Origin: Lysobacteraceae bacterium | GTDB taxonomy: Bacteria; Pseudomonadota; Gammaproteobacteria; Nitrococcales; AK92 | DNA: 64,000 nt | Assembly: GCA_012523465.1 (NCBI GenBank) | Contig: JAAYIK010000035.1 | Span: forward strand, 105,283 to 169,282 | Reading direction: 5' to 3' | Shown here: one piece after another, positions 43,902 through 53,343 of the stretch | Layout: every line of letters starts with the position of its first letter | How positions within the stretch are numbered: the stretch's first letter is position 1 | Program-made: the position numbers and the translations under genes | The notes under the pieces: generated by a model | The model's database searches: none | Told to the model about the DNA's origin: nothing | What the model saw: only the letters and a program-made list of their open reading frames with translations

Positions 43902-44213
43902 ATGAGCGATCGCAGCCGACCCGATTGGCGGCCTTGCCGGCATGGCGGGCGCGACCAGGGCAGCTTGTGGGCCAGCGGCACCCGTTTCGAGTCGCCGAGG
44001 CGGGACCAGGCTGGGCCGGCCCGAGCCTGGCAGCCCGGCCTGCGGCTTTTGCATGCCGGCCTGGACGACGCACCGCTGATCGTCGATTTCGAGCTGCAGC
44101 TGGAACAGCGTCGCGAAGTGGAGTCCATGCTGCGGCATATCGCCGCAGTCGTGGATTTCGATCTCGGCTGCCTGGGCCGCGGTATCGATCCGCGCAGCCT
44201 TGGTGCCGGCTGA
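43902..44213 (+). CDS. small protein of unknown function
   Basis: The 103-residue product starts 16 bases after degQ, with a weak GGGGC-type site. Third positions are strongly G/C, as in neighbours. The N-terminal half is basic (RPDWRPCRHGGRD); the C-terminal half has hydrophobic strands and an acidic amphipathic helix (LDDAPLIVDFELQLEQRREVESM). I recognise no family. It ends 9 bases before the convergent GGDEF gene. Because it overlaps other open frames on both strands, its reality rests on codon use and position. Confidence 0.5.
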   Translation: MSDRSRPDWRPCRHGGRDQGSLWASGTRFESPRRDQAGPARAWQPGLRLLHAGLDDAPLIVDFELQLEQRREVESMLRHIAAVVDFDLGCLGRGIDPRSLGAG

Positions 44214-44222
44214 AGCGGAAAC

Positions 44223-45131
44223 CTAGCCGACGCTGACCCGGTCGCGGCCCGCGGCCTGACTTTTGCGCAGCGCCTTGCGGGCCCGTTGCAGCATGCTGGC
44301 GGTGTTGTCGCCGGTGCGGAAATCGGTGAGTCCGCCGCTCACACTCAGATACAACGTCCGCCCCGGGGCCGAGAAGGGCATGCGGGAGGCGCGGATGGTG
44401 ATGCGCTGGCCCACTTCCAGCGACCAGCTCATCGAGGTGTTCACCAGGATGACGCCGAAGCAGTCCGGGCCGAGGCGGCCCAGGACGTCGCTATGCCGTA
44501 GCTCTAGCCGGATCAGCCGGGCAACGTCGCGGATGCAGCCGTCGGCGGCCGCGGGGCCGAACTGTGTGCGCACCGCAGAAGCGTGGTCGAGTTCCAGCAG
44601 CAGCAGGCAGAAAGGTTCCTTGTAGCGCTCCTGGCGAGCGATTTCCTGGCCGAGGATGTGAAGGAAATGGCGCTCACTCCAGGTGCCGGTAAGGCTGTCG
44701 GTCAGCGCCGCTTCCTGCAGCTGCAGCTCTAGCTGCTTCTGATGGGTGATGTCCATGTTCAGCCAGGCCACGCGGCGGGGCTGGCCCGGTAGCTCCGGCA
44801 GCGGGGTAAAGCGTGCCTGGAACCAGCGTTCGCCGCCGTCGGTGTGTGGTCCGCCATGGTGGTTGAGGCAGTACTCCTCGGTGCAGGGCGCATTGCGCTC
44901 CAGCGCCGCGCGGATCGAGGCCAGCAGCTCGTCGGCCACGTCCGGCGGCAAGACCTCGTGCAGTGATTTGCCGATGTAGCCGTCGCCGCCGGCTTCCAGG
45001 CTGCCCTGACCGCCGAGCACGTCGACGTAGCGGCCGTGTTCGTCGACGACAAACACGGGATCGGGCAGCGCTTGCACGATGGCGCCGAGCAGACTGGTAT
45101 CGCGGTTACGGGCGAGCATGCATGAATGCAT
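44223..45131 (-). CDS. PAS-GGDEF protein with degenerate active site and intact I-site
   Basis: The 302-residue protein has a PAS domain (about residues 12-132, LPDPVFVVDEHGRYVDVLGG). A GGDEF domain (about 140-300) begins with the usual ALTDSLTGTWSERHF. The catalytic GG[D/E]EF is GPDCF at 221-225, so diguanylate cyclase activity is unlikely. However RHSD at 212-215 sits exactly five residues before it, the position of the RxxD inhibitory site that binds c-di-GMP. The protein could therefore be a c-di-GMP receptor or scaffold. It is divergent from an alpha/beta hydrolase gene. Confidence 0.85.
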   Translation of the reverse strand: MHSCMLARNRDTSLLGAIVQALPDPVFVVDEHGRYVDVLGGQGSLEAGGDGYIGKSLHEVLPPDVADELLASIRAALERNAPCTEEYCLNHHGGPHTDGGERWFQARFTPLPELPGQPRRVAWLNMDITHQKQLELQLQEAALTDSLTGTWSERHFLHILGQEIARQERYKEPFCLLLLELDHASAVRTQFGPAAADGCIRDVARLIRLELRHSDVLGRLGPDCFGVILVNTSMSWSLEVGQRITIRASRMPFSAPGRTLYLSVSGGLTDFRTGDNTASMLQRARKALRKSQAAGRDRVSVG

Positions 45132-45251
45132 GTGGGCGAAGCAGGCGTAACCAAAGCCCGGCGCCTAGGGGGCTGCCCGTGGCAGGGCAGCGTGGCGGCG
45201 GACAGGAGTTGTCCGTACACTGGACCGGCCTCAAGCTGGACGGAGGAGACC

Positions 45252-46217
45252 GTGTTCGCTTTTCTGCTGCTGGTAGCGGGCTTGATCGGCGTCGAGCTGA
45301 CGCGCCGTTGGCTGTTGCAGCGACCGGTACCGCCCCCGCCGAGCGAGCCGTTCGCGGGTGTGCATTATCCGGTGGGCAGCGCCACCGTGTCCGAGCGGGC
45401 GACGGCGGCCGCGCCGCGCGCGACCGTGATCTGCATGCCGGGATACTGCGAGAACGTCCGTTATTTCACCCGGGCCTACGCTGATCCCGACATCCAGCTC
45501 ATCCTGGTCAGCAGCGCCGGCTACTACACCGGCCTGGACGGGGGGCAGGTGCAGCAGGCTGCCTGGGTGCACCCGCCGGACGCTCCGGAAGGCAGCATCG
45601 AATACGATGCCATGGTGCTCAACCAGGCCCTGGAGCATTTGCCGAGGAGCGATCGCATCCGCGTCCATGGCCATTCCCGCGGCGGCGCGGTGGTGCTGGA
45701 GGCTGCCGCCCGGCGGCCCGAGCTGTTCCAGGGCGTGGAGGTAATCCTGGAGGCGCCGGTGCTGCCCCAGGCCAGCCTACTGCTGCAACCCATCCCGCGC
45801 TTTTTCTACTGGCTGTTCCCGCTGCTGCTGCCGTTATGGCAGGCCATGCCCCTGCCGCCCGTGACCCTGGGGCGCTGGGGCACGCTGCGGGATCCGCGCA
45901 AACGGGAGCTGATCGCCTCGTTCCCTTTTAACGCCCGGCGAGGCAGCATTCTGCTCGCCAATCTCAGGTCGGTGGAGGCCTGGATGCGGAATAAGCCCGT
46001 GCAGCTGTACCGCCATCTGGACCGCGGCACGATCCTGATCCCTGAGGACGATCAGGTACTGGACGCCGCCTCCATGGCCCGCAGCGCCAGCCACGCCGAG
46101 CCGCGGCTGACGGTGGTGGAGGTGCGGGGAGCCAGCCACTTCATCCTGCTGGATGAGCCGCAGTCGCTGCCGCCGCTCCGGGCCGAGGGCGAGGACGATG
46201 CATTGCGGCAGGCTTGA
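45252..46217 (+). CDS. alpha/beta hydrolase with N-terminal membrane anchor
   Basis: The 321-residue protein starts at GTG 45252, with GGAGGAG upstream. Residues 1-18 form a membrane helix or signal anchor. The fold is alpha/beta hydrolase: an oxyanion-type VICMPGYCEN near residue 58, the nucleophile elbow GHSRGG at 140-145 (Ser142), and a late GASHFILLDEP with the catalytic His. Acyl-ester substrates are likely but not specific. It is convergent with glpX; a perfect hairpin lies between. Confidence 0.8.
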   Translation: MFAFLLLVAGLIGVELTRRWLLQRPVPPPPSEPFAGVHYPVGSATVSERATAAAPRATVICMPGYCENVRYFTRAYADPDIQLILVSSAGYYTGLDGGQVQQAAWVHPPDAPEGSIEYDAMVLNQALEHLPRSDRIRVHGHSRGGAVVLEAAARRPELFQGVEVILEAPVLPQASLLLQPIPRFFYWLFPLLLPLWQAMPLPPVTLGRWGTLRDPRKRELIASFPFNARRGSILLANLRSVEAWMRNKPVQLYRHLDRGTILIPEDDQVLDAASMARSASHAEPRLTVVEVRGASHFILLDEPQSLPPLRAEGEDDALRQA

Positions 46218-46239
46218 ATCGGTGGGTCGGGGACGGGGC

Positions 46240-46265
46240 GTCCCGGGGCCGCTTGGCCCCGGGAC
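46240..46265. terminator. perfect hairpin between convergent hydrolase and glpX
   Basis: GTCCCGGGGCC (46240-46250) and GGCCCCGGGAC (46255-46265) form an 11-bp perfect stem with a GCTT loop, 22 bases after the hydrolase stop and 13 bases from the glpX stop on the other strand. It probably terminates both. Confidence 0.7.
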
Positions 46266-46278
46266 TTCGGCGCCAGGC

Positions 46279-47247
46279 TCAGTAGGCGTAGGAAGGCTTC
46301 TTGTTGAGCCTGTGGATGGCTTCGATGAAGCGGATGGTGCCGGTCTTGGAGCGCATCATCACCGAGTGGGTCTTGGCGACGTTGTTGCCGATGTAGCGCA
46401 CCCCGCGCAGTAGCTCGCCGTCGGAGATGCCGGTGGCGACGAAATAGACTTCCTCGCCCTTGGCCAGATCCTCCATCTTGAGGATCTTTTCATAAGAGAC
46501 ACCCATCTTTTGGCAGCGGGCGCGTTCCTCGTCGTTGGCGGGAACCAGCCTGCCCTCGAACTGTCCGCCCAGGCACTTGATGCCGGCCGCGGCGATCACC
46601 CCTTCCGGCGCGCCGCCGATGCCCAGCAGGATGTCGACGCCGGTGTAGTCGAAACAGGTGGCGAGCGCGGCGGCTACGTCGCCATCGGAGAACAGCTTGA
46701 TGCGGGCGCCGGCATCGCGGCATTCCTGGATTAGCTTCTCATGGCGAGGCCGGTCAAGAATGGTGACGGTGAGGTCGGTAATGCTTTTATTCAGGGCCTC
46801 CGCCGTCGCTTTGAGGTTCTCGTGCACGGGCGCATCAAGGCTCACCTTGCCGGCCGCCTTGGGGCCGACGGCGATCTTGTCCATGTACATGTCCGGCGCG
46901 TTGAGCAGGCAGCCGCGCGGCGCCATGGCAACCACCGCGATCGCGTTCGGCAAGCCCTTGGCCACCGAGGTCGTGCCTTCGACCGGATCCACCGCGATGT
47001 CGACTTGGGGTGCGCCCGGGCCGCGGCGTCCCAGCTGTTCGCCGATGTAGAGCATCGGGGCTTCGTCCATCTCGCCTTCGCCGATGACGACCACGCCGTC
47101 GATGTCAATGTTGTCGAACATCCGACGCATGCCGTCGACACCGGCCTGGTCTGCGAGGATCTTGTCGCCACGCCCCATATGGGTGGCGGCGCTGAGAGCG
47201 GCTGCTTCGGTGACTCTTACCAGATCGAGTGCAAGGTTTCTGTCCAC
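46279..47247 (-). CDS. glpX: class II fructose-1,6-bisphosphatase
   Basis: The 322-residue enzyme hydrolyses fructose-1,6-bisphosphate to fructose-6-phosphate in gluconeogenesis. Family signatures are VVIGEGEMDEAPMLYIGE, the metal and phosphate site AVDPVEGTTSVAKGLPNAI, and GIGGAPEGVIAAAG. GTG 47247 is chosen because DRNLALDLVRVTEAAAL is the standard N-terminus; GAGGG lies upstream. Growth on acetate requires gluconeogenesis, consistent with the acs region in this window. It is divergent from ppa. Confidence 0.95.
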   Translation of the reverse strand: MDRNLALDLVRVTEAAALSAATHMGRGDKILADQAGVDGMRRMFDNIDIDGVVVIGEGEMDEAPMLYIGEQLGRRGPGAPQVDIAVDPVEGTTSVAKGLPNAIAVVAMAPRGCLLNAPDMYMDKIAVGPKAAGKVSLDAPVHENLKATAEALNKSITDLTVTILDRPRHEKLIQECRDAGARIKLFSDGDVAAALATCFDYTGVDILLGIGGAPEGVIAAAGIKCLGGQFEGRLVPANDEERARCQKMGVSYEKILKMEDLAKGEEVYFVATGISDGELLRGVRYIGNNVAKTHSVMMRSKTGTIRFIEAIHRLNKKPSYAY

Positions 47248-47471
47248 GTATGATCCCTCATTCTTGCGCAACGGATGAATGGCGACGCGGCAAACCAAGG
47301 CCGGCGGTATGTTTTTGAGTGGTTGCTCCAGGTCATTGATGCAAAAGCAGTCCCGAAATTCTATCAGGAATGGCCGAGAGGATTGACCGCGGAACGGGTT
47401 CGGCGCGGAGCGCAGACCTGGCGAGAGGGCTGTTGTTGCATCGGGGAGCAGTCAGGCCGTGCGGGATGCTC

Positions 47472-47477
47472 TATAAT
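47472..47477 (+). promoter_or_regulatory. -10 element for ppa
   Basis: TATAAT lies 56 bases upstream of the ppa start in the gap to glpX. No convincing -35 is visible at 17 bases. The following GCGCCCC is GC-rich. Confidence 0.5.
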
Positions 47478-47532
47478 GCGCCCCTTCGTCAGTTTCGGTG
47501 ACGATCTGGCCAGCCTACTTGGGAGACTTTAG

Positions 47533-48072
47533 ATGGGCTTCGAGAGCGTACCACCTGGGAAATCGATACCCGATGACGTCAACGTCATCATCGAAATTCC
47601 TCTCCGCAGCGACCCGGTCAAATACGAAATCGACGAGGCGACCGGCACCGTGATGGTGGACAGGTTCATGGCGACCGCCATGCACTATCCATGCAACTAC
47701 GGTTACGTGCCGCAGACGCTGTGCGAGGACGGCGATCCTGCCGACGTGCTGGTGCTGACGCCGTTCCCGCTGCTGGTCGGCTCGGTGGTCCGCTGCCGTC
47801 CCATCGCCGTGCTCGAGATGAGTGACGAGGCCGGCGGGGACTCCAAGATCTTGGCCGTGCCGGTGAGCAAGCTGACCACCATGTACGATCACGTCCAGGG
47901 ACCGGACGACCTGCCGCCGCTGCTGTTGCAGCAGATCAGCCACTTCTTCGAGCACTACAAGGACCTTGAATCTGACAAATGGGTCAAGGTGGTGGGCTGG
48001 AAGGGGGCGGACGCCGCCCGGCAGGAGATCCTGGAAGCAGTGGAGCGCTTCCAGCGCGCCGACAAGGTTTGA
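47533..48072 (+). CDS. ppa: inorganic pyrophosphatase (family I)
   Basis: The 179-residue soluble enzyme hydrolyses pyrophosphate to two phosphates. The metal-binding signature [11 protein letters not shown] is intact, as are KYEIDEATG and [13 protein letters not shown]. Length matches E. coli Ppa (176). GGGAG precedes ATG 47533, and a TATAAT lies 56 bases upstream. Acs releases pyrophosphate when it activates acetate, so the enzyme also supports that pathway. The prmA gene follows 33 bases downstream. Confidence 0.95.
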   Translation: MGFESVPPGKSIPDDVNVIIEIPLRSDPVKYEIDEATGTVMVDRFMATAMHYPCNYGYVPQTLCEDGDPADVLVLTPFPLLVGSVVRCRPIAVLEMSDEAGGDSKILAVPVSKLTTMYDHVQGPDDLPPLLLQQISHFFEHYKDLESDKWVKVVGWKGADAARQEILEAVERFQRADKV

Positions 48073-48105
48073 CCAGGCCGAGCCGTTCGGCAAGCGAGTC
48101 CTCGC

Positions 48106-49002
48106 ATGCAGGCAGCAAGCCCGCTCGTCCAGCTGTCCCTGGAGCTTAGCGCCGCGCACTGCGAGCGCGTGGAGGAGGTCGTGGCGGCGGCCGGCGCGCT
48201 CTCGGTCAGCTTCCTTGATCCTGGCGGCGAACCGGTGCTGGAGCCGGCGCTGGGAACCACCCCGCTGTGGTCGCGGGTACGGCTGCTCGCGCTGTTTCAG
48301 GGCTGGCCCGACAGCGAGCGGTTGTACTTGGCCATTTGCGCGGCGCTGGACGGCGAGCTGCCGGCCCGTTGGGAACTGGCGCCACTGGAGCAGAAGCAGT
48401 GGGAGCGGGCCTGGCTGGACCACTACCACCCCATGCATTTCGGCGGCCGGCTCTGGGTGGTGCCGACCAGTGCTGAGCCGCCCGATCCCGAGGCGATCAA
48501 CCTGCGCTTGGATCCGGGCCTGGCCTTCGGCACTGGGACGCATGCCACCACGGCTCTGTGCCTGCGCTGGCTGGCGCAGGCCGAGCTGACCGACAGGGTG
48601 GTGGTCGACTACGGCTGCGGTTCCGGCATCCTGGGCATCGCCAGCCTGCTGCTGGGGGCGCGCCAGGCATATGGGATAGACAACGATCCCCAGGCGCTGC
48701 AGGCTTCGCGCGACAATGCCAAGCGCAACGGCGTGGCTGTGCGCTTCGTGCTCTGGCCGCCGGCTGCGGTACAGCCGGTCGCGGCCGACATCGTGGTCGC
48801 CAACATCCTGGCCGGCGTGCTCATCGAGCTGCGGGAAGCATTGCTGGCGCTGCTGTGTCCGGGGGGCTGGCTGGTGCTCTCCGGCATCCTGGAGCGGCAG
48901 CAGGCCGAGGTGGAAGCCGCCTATGCCGATGCCATCGACTGGCAGCCGGCACGGCGGGACGACGGCTGGGTGCTGCTGACTGGGCGCCGACGCGGCGCGT
49001 AG
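48106..49002 (+). CDS. prmA: ribosomal protein L11 methyltransferase
   Basis: The 298-residue enzyme trimethylates ribosomal protein L11. The SAM-binding motif VVVDYGCGSGILGIASLLLGA, the IDNDPQAL strand and VVANILAGVLIELREAL are characteristic, and the N-terminal substrate-recognition domain (WELAPLEQKQWERAWLDHYHPMHFG) is present. Length matches E. coli PrmA (293). It begins the prmA-DUF3426-fis-purH-purD order. A dusB gene that often sits before fis is missing here. Confidence 0.93.
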   Translation: MQAASPLVQLSLELSAAHCERVEEVVAAAGALSVSFLDPGGEPVLEPALGTTPLWSRVRLLALFQGWPDSERLYLAICAALDGELPARWELAPLEQKQWERAWLDHYHPMHFGGRLWVVPTSAEPPDPEAINLRLDPGLAFGTGTHATTALCLRWLAQAELTDRVVVDYGCGSGILGIASLLLGARQAYGIDNDPQALQASRDNAKRNGVAVRFVLWPPAAVQPVAADIVVANILAGVLIELREALLALLCPGGWLVLSGILERQQAEVEAAYADAIDWQPARRDDGWVLLTGRRRGA

Positions 49003-49081
49003 CCGACGCCGGTTCGGCGCGCCGGCTTTGCAAATCACTGCGCGGCCGCGGACAATGGCGTCTCTGACGTGAGAGAGCCTC

Positions 49082-49819
49082 ATGTATACCCAGTGCAGCG
49101 GCTGTGCCACGGTTTTCCGCATCACGCCCGGGCAGCTGCGCCAGGCCCAGGGCCTGGTCCGCTGCGGCGTCTGTCGGCAGGAGTTCGACGCCCTGCCGAG
49201 CCTGGCTGCCAGCCTGCCGGCGGCAGCCGGCATCGCCGCGCAACGGCCGCCGACAATCACTAGCCCCGAGCTGGGCGAAGACCTCTTTCTTGCATTGCCG
49301 TCGGTGCCGAGCGAGGCGGCCACGGTCGGTGTGCCGCCGCCGCGCCGCTCCGGCCTGCTCGGCGCCACGGCGCTGCTGCTGGTTGCCGCCGTTCTCGTCG
49401 TGCTCTACGGCTATTTGATGCGCGAGGAGCTGGGCCGCTACCACGCCGTGCGGCCCTGGGTCGAGCTGCTGTGCGGTGTCGCCGGCTGCGAGCTGGCGCC
49501 CTTGAGGGATGTCGGGAGCATCCATATCTTGTATAAAAATGTCGAAGCATCGCCGTCAGCCGATGGCCTCGTGGTGCATGCCACCATCGTCAACGACGCC
49601 GGCTTTCGGCAGCCTTATCCGCAGGTCCGCTTCCGATTTCTGGATCCGGTGGGAGCTGCCCGGGCGTCGCCCTGGTTCACCCCGGACGACTATCTGCCAG
49701 CGCAGCCGCCGCCTGAGCGGGCTGCCGGATTGCCGCCGCAGGAGCCGGTCGCCATCCGTTTGCACGTGGGCGACATGGATCTGGCGGCGGTGGACAACTT
49801 CGTCATCGACCTGCGCTAG
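49082..49819 (+). CDS. zinc-ribbon / DUF3426 membrane protein
   Basis: The 245-residue protein begins with a zinc ribbon: CSGCATVF and CGVCRQEFD form two C-x2-C pairs. A proline-rich linker, one membrane helix (about residues 95-117) and a DUF3426 domain follow. The DUF3426 domain has LLCGVAGCELAPL and VVHATIVNDAGFRQPYPQVRFRF. Such proteins are common between prmA and fis in gammaproteobacteria; function unknown, possibly an envelope redox or stress sensor. Confidence 0.82.
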   Translation: MYTQCSGCATVFRITPGQLRQAQGLVRCGVCRQEFDALPSLAASLPAAAGIAAQRPPTITSPELGEDLFLALPSVPSEAATVGVPPPRRSGLLGATALLLVAAVLVVLYGYLMREELGRYHAVRPWVELLCGVAGCELAPLRDVGSIHILYKNVEASPSADGLVVHATIVNDAGFRQPYPQVRFRFLDPVGAARASPWFTPDDYLPAQPPPERAAGLPPQEPVAIRLHVGDMDLAAVDNFVIDLR

Positions 49820-49955
49820 CGCCACCGGGATCGAATCAGGACATTCCGAACTTTTGACGTACCGCAGTTTGCGGTTATGATCGGCTGCCGCGCCGGTGGG
49901 GATGCCGGCGCCTCGTAACTCGGGTCACGACACCGGGACTGGATTGCGAGCGCTC

Positions 49956-50261
49956 ATGCTTATGGAACTATCAAAAACGACCTTGGACTCGGCGACTTCG
50001 ACCTGCGCAGAGGAGCGCAACGGGCACGGCGTGGGGCCGATTCGCGGCTGCGTCAAGGAGGCGCTGACTGCCTACTTTCGCCAGCTCAACGGCCATACCT
50101 GCGAGGGCTTGTACAAGCTGGTGCTGGCCGAAGTCGAGCCGCCGCTGTTGGAAGCGGTAATGGAGTATTGCGGGGGGAACCAAACCCGAGCGGCGCAAAT
50201 CCTTGGCATCAACCGAGGAACCTTGCGGAAGAAGCTGCAGCAGTACGGGCTGGATCGCTAG
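49956..50261 (+). CDS. fis: DNA-binding protein Fis
   Basis: The 101-residue protein has the conserved C-terminal helix-turn-helix [38 protein letters not shown] sequence (here [17 protein letters not shown] onward), and the family-typical [16 protein letters not shown] before it. It bends DNA and regulates rRNA and growth-phase genes. ATG 49962 would give 99 residues, close to the E. coli length of 98; I chose 49956 because a GAG-type site lies nearer. Its usual upstream partner dusB is absent. The promoter region shows AT-rich tracts at 49850-49880. Confidence 0.93.
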   Translation: MLMELSKTTLDSATSTCAEERNGHGVGPIRGCVKEALTAYFRQLNGHTCEGLYKLVLAEVEPPLLEAVMEYCGGNQTRAAQILGINRGTLRKKLQQYGLDR

Positions 50262-50324
50262 CCTCGCCACGGCCGGCGGCGCGGGCAGCCGGACATCCAG
50301 CGTGCCGAACGCGGCCGATCGGCT

Positions 50325-50330
50325 TATAAT
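50325..50330 (+). promoter_or_regulatory. -10 element for purH
   Basis: TATAAT lies 35 bases before the purH start in the fis-purH gap. No convincing -35 sequence is present, and no PurR-type inverted repeat is seen. Confidence 0.45.
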
Positions 50331-50365
50331 CGCTGGCCTTCGCCTTACCGCAATGGGAATTACGT

Positions 50366-51946
50366 ATGTCGTCCGCCACCGATCAACGGCCAGTGCGCCG
50401 TGCTTTGCTCAGCGTCTCCGACAAGACCGGCATTGTCGAATTCGCCAGCGCCCTGCAGGAGCTAGGAGTCGAGCTGCTGTCCACCGGCGGCACCGCCAAG
50501 CTGCTCGCCGAGCAGGGGCTGCAGGTCACCGAAGTCTCCGCTTACACCGGGTTCCCGGAAATCATGGATGGCCGCGTCAAGACCCTGCATCCCAAGGTGC
50601 ACGGCGGCTTGCTGGGGCGGCGCGGGCTCGATGACGCGGTCATGGCCGCCAATGACATCCTGCCTATCGACCTGCTGGCGGTGAACCTCTACCCCTTCGA
50701 GGAAACCGTGGCCCGCCCCGGCTGCAGCCTGGCCGAAGCCATCGAGAACATCGACATCGGCGGCCCGGCCATGGTGCGGGCGGCGGCCAAGAATTACGAC
50801 GGCGTCGCCGTCGTCACTTCGCCCGCCGACTATGCAGCCGTGGTGGAGGAATTGCGCAGCCACGGCGGGCTGTCGCGGGCGACTCGCTACCGCCTGGCAG
50901 TGGCCGCTTTCGCTCACACGGCCCATTACGACGGCGCCATCGCCAACTATCTCAGCAGCCTTGATGCCGACGGCAAGCAGCAGCCATTCCCGACCACGCT
51001 CACGCTGCAGCTGGTCAAGGGCGAGGACTTGCGCTACGGCGAGAACCCGCACCAGCGCGCCGCCTTCTACCGCCAGCGCAAGCCGCCTGAGGCCTGCGTC
51101 GCTACCGCTCGGCAGCTGCAAGGTAAGGCGCTGTCCTTCAACAACATCGCCGACACCGATGCCGCGCTGGAGTGCGTCAAGGCCTTTGCCCAGCCAGCTT
51201 GCGTCATCGTCAAGCACGCCAATCCCTGCGGGGTCGCGCTGGCGGACGACATCACCGAAGCCTACGAGCGCGCTTATGCCTGCGATCCGACCAGTGCCTT
51301 CGGCGGCATCATTGCCTTCAACCGCCCGCTCGACGCCAAGACCGCGGAGCGCATCATCGAGCGCCAGTTCGTCGAGGTCATCATCGCCCCCGACGTGGAG
51401 CCCGAGGCATTGGCCATCACTGCGCGCAAGCAAAACGTGCGGGTGCTGGCGACCGGCGCCTGGGGCCAGGAGCGGCCGGCGGAGTTCGACCTCAAGCAGG
51501 TCTGCGGCGGGATCCTGCTACAGGACCGGGACGTGGCGCGGCTGCGGCCGGAGGACCTGAAGGTGGTCAGCAAACGGGCGCCCACCGAGCAGGAACTGGC
51601 CGATCTGCTGTTTGCCTGGGAAGTGGTGCGCTTCGTTAAGTCCAACGCCATCGTCTACGCGCGCGATGGGCGGACAGTTGGCATCGGTGCGGGACAGATG
51701 AGCCGGGTGTTCAGCGCCCATATTGCTGGCATGAAGGCAGCCGAGGCGGGGCTGCAGGTGGCCGGTGCAGTAATGGCTTCCGATGCCTTCTTCCCGTTCC
51801 GCGACGGCATCGATCAGGCGCATGCCGCGGGCATCCGCGCCGTGATCCAGCCAGGCGGATCGATCCGCGACGCGGAGGTGATTGCGGCCGCGGACGAATA
51901 CGACATGGCGATGGTGTTTACCGGAATGCGCCATTTTCGCCATTGA
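50366..51946 (+). CDS. purH: bifunctional AICAR transformylase / IMP cyclohydrolase
   Basis: The 526-residue bifunctional enzyme completes IMP synthesis. The N-terminal cyclohydrolase part begins [20 protein letters not shown] and includes [14 protein letters not shown]. The transformylase part has the [10 protein letters not shown] catalytic stretch (Lys-His) and [15 protein letters not shown] near the end. Length matches E. coli PurH (529). purD follows 42 bases downstream, so they are an operon. Confidence 0.96.
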   Translation: MSSATDQRPVRRALLSVSDKTGIVEFASALQELGVELLSTGGTAKLLAEQGLQVTEVSAYTGFPEIMDGRVKTLHPKVHGGLLGRRGLDDAVMAANDILPIDLLAVNLYPFEETVARPGCSLAEAIENIDIGGPAMVRAAAKNYDGVAVVTSPADYAAVVEELRSHGGLSRATRYRLAVAAFAHTAHYDGAIANYLSSLDADGKQQPFPTTLTLQLVKGEDLRYGENPHQRAAFYRQRKPPEACVATARQLQGKALSFNNIADTDAALECVKAFAQPACVIVKHANPCGVALADDITEAYERAYACDPTSAFGGIIAFNRPLDAKTAERIIERQFVEVIIAPDVEPEALAITARKQNVRVLATGAWGQERPAEFDLKQVCGGILLQDRDVARLRPEDLKVVSKRAPTEQELADLLFAWEVVRFVKSNAIVYARDGRTVGIGAGQMSRVFSAHIAGMKAAEAGLQVAGAVMASDAFFPFRDGIDQAHAAGIRAVIQPGGSIRDAEVIAAADEYDMAMVFTGMRHFRH

Positions 51947-51988
51947 AGCGGCGGTCCGAGCGACCGCCTCAGCCGAGGGGACAGCGAG

Positions 51989-53278
51989 ATGAAGGTACTA
52001 ATCATTGGCGGCGGCGGGCGCGAGCATGCCCTGGCCTGGAAAATTGCCCAATCGCCCCGGGTTGGAGAAGTCTTCGTGGCGCCCGGCAACGCCGGCACCG
52101 CGCTTGAGCCCAAGGTGCGCAACGTTGAGCTGGGAGCGGAAGACGTCCCGGCGCTGGTCGATTTCGCCCGCTCCAGCGGCATCGATTTGACCGTGGTCGG
52201 CCCGGAAGCGCCACTGGTGAAGGGCGTGGTCGACGCTTTCCGCGAGGCCGGCCTGCGCTGCTTCGGTCCCAGCCGCAGCGCTGCGGAGCTCGAAGGCTCG
52301 AAAGCCTTCGCCAAGCAATTCCTGGAGCGCCATGGCATTCCCACGGCGGCTTTCCGTACCTTCAGCGACCTGGAGGCGGCCCGTGATTACATCCGGGAGC
52401 GGGGCGCTCCCATCGTGGTCAAGGCCGATGGCCTTGCCGCCGGCAAGGGAGTCACCGTCGCCCGCAGCATCGACGAAGCGCTCCGCGCTGCGGAAGATGC
52501 CCTGGCCGGCAATGTCTTCGGCGACGCCGGCGCCCGCATCGTGATCGAGGACTTCCTCGAAGGTGAGGAAGCGAGCTTCATCGTCACGGTCGACGGCGAG
52601 CACGTGCTGCCGCTGGCCACCAGCCAGGACCACAAGGCCCGCGATGACGGCGACAAGGGGCCGAACACCGGCGGCATGGGGGCCTACTCGCCGGCCGGTG
52701 TGGTGACGCCGGAGCTGCACGAGCGCATCATGCAGGAAGTGATCCTGCCGACGGTGCGCGGCATGGCCGCCGACGGCCGCCATTACACCGGCTTTTTGTA
52801 TGCCGGCCTGATGATCGGCAAGGACGGCAATCCGCGGGTGCTGGAGTTCAACTGCCGGCTTGGCGACCCCGAGACCCAGCCCATGCTGCTGCGCCTGCGC
52901 ACCGACCTGGTCGAGCTCATCGAGGCCGCCCTGGAAGGACGGCTCGACACGGTGAGTATCGACTGGGATCCCCGCCCCAGCCTGGGCGTGGTGATGGCGG
53001 CAGCAGGCTATCCTGACAGCTACAGCAAGGGCCATGTCATCTCCGGCCTGCCGCAGGAGCTGCCGTCGGGGCAGAAGATTTTCCACGCCGGCACCCGCCT
53101 CAACGACGCCGGCGAAGTGGTGACCAGTGGTGGTAGGGTGCTGTGCGTCTGCTCGCTGGGCGATACGGTGGCCGACGCTCAGGCCAAGGCCTACGCCCTG
53201 GTCGAGCAAATCCACTGGGAAGGCGCCTTCTACCGCCGCGACATCGGCTATCGCGAGCTCGCGCGCGAGCGGAGCTGA
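51989..53278 (+). CDS. purD: phosphoribosylamine-glycine ligase (GAR synthetase)
   Basis: The 429-residue ATP-grasp enzyme makes glycinamide ribonucleotide. It begins MKVLIIGGGGREHALAWK; VVKADGLAAGKGVTVA is the ATP-binding loop, and PNTGGMGAYSPAG and LEFNCRLGDPETQPML are the grasp-domain signatures. Length matches E. coli PurD (429). It is second in the purHD operon, which probably ends at the hairpin 53303-53339. Confidence 0.96.
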   Translation: MKVLIIGGGGREHALAWKIAQSPRVGEVFVAPGNAGTALEPKVRNVELGAEDVPALVDFARSSGIDLTVVGPEAPLVKGVVDAFREAGLRCFGPSRSAAELEGSKAFAKQFLERHGIPTAAFRTFSDLEAARDYIRERGAPIVVKADGLAAGKGVTVARSIDEALRAAEDALAGNVFGDAGARIVIEDFLEGEEASFIVTVDGEHVLPLATSQDHKARDDGDKGPNTGGMGAYSPAGVVTPELHERIMQEVILPTVRGMAADGRHYTGFLYAGLMIGKDGNPRVLEFNCRLGDPETQPMLLRLRTDLVELIEAALEGRLDTVSIDWDPRPSLGVVMAAAGYPDSYSKGHVISGLPQELPSGQKIFHAGTRLNDAGEVVTSGGRVLCVCSLGDTVADAQAKAYALVEQIHWEGAFYRRDIGYRELARERS

Positions 53279-53302
53279 CAGCGCGCCGCACCCAATCGCC
53301 GA

Positions 53303-53339
53303 CGGCGCCGGGCTCGCCCGCAGGGGCAGCCCGGCGTCG
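53303..53339. terminator. hairpin between convergent purD and HAD phosphatase gene
   Basis: Bases 53303-53314 and 53328-53339 form a 12-bp stem with one G-T pair around a 13-base loop. It lies 24 bases past the purD stop and just before the HAD stop. No T tract is present. Confidence 0.5.
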
Positions 53340-53343
53340 CGCT

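Noticed and set aside
47275..47532. Short open frame between glpX and ppa
   Set aside because: No ribosome site, spans the ppa -10 element, and shows no recognisable protein features.
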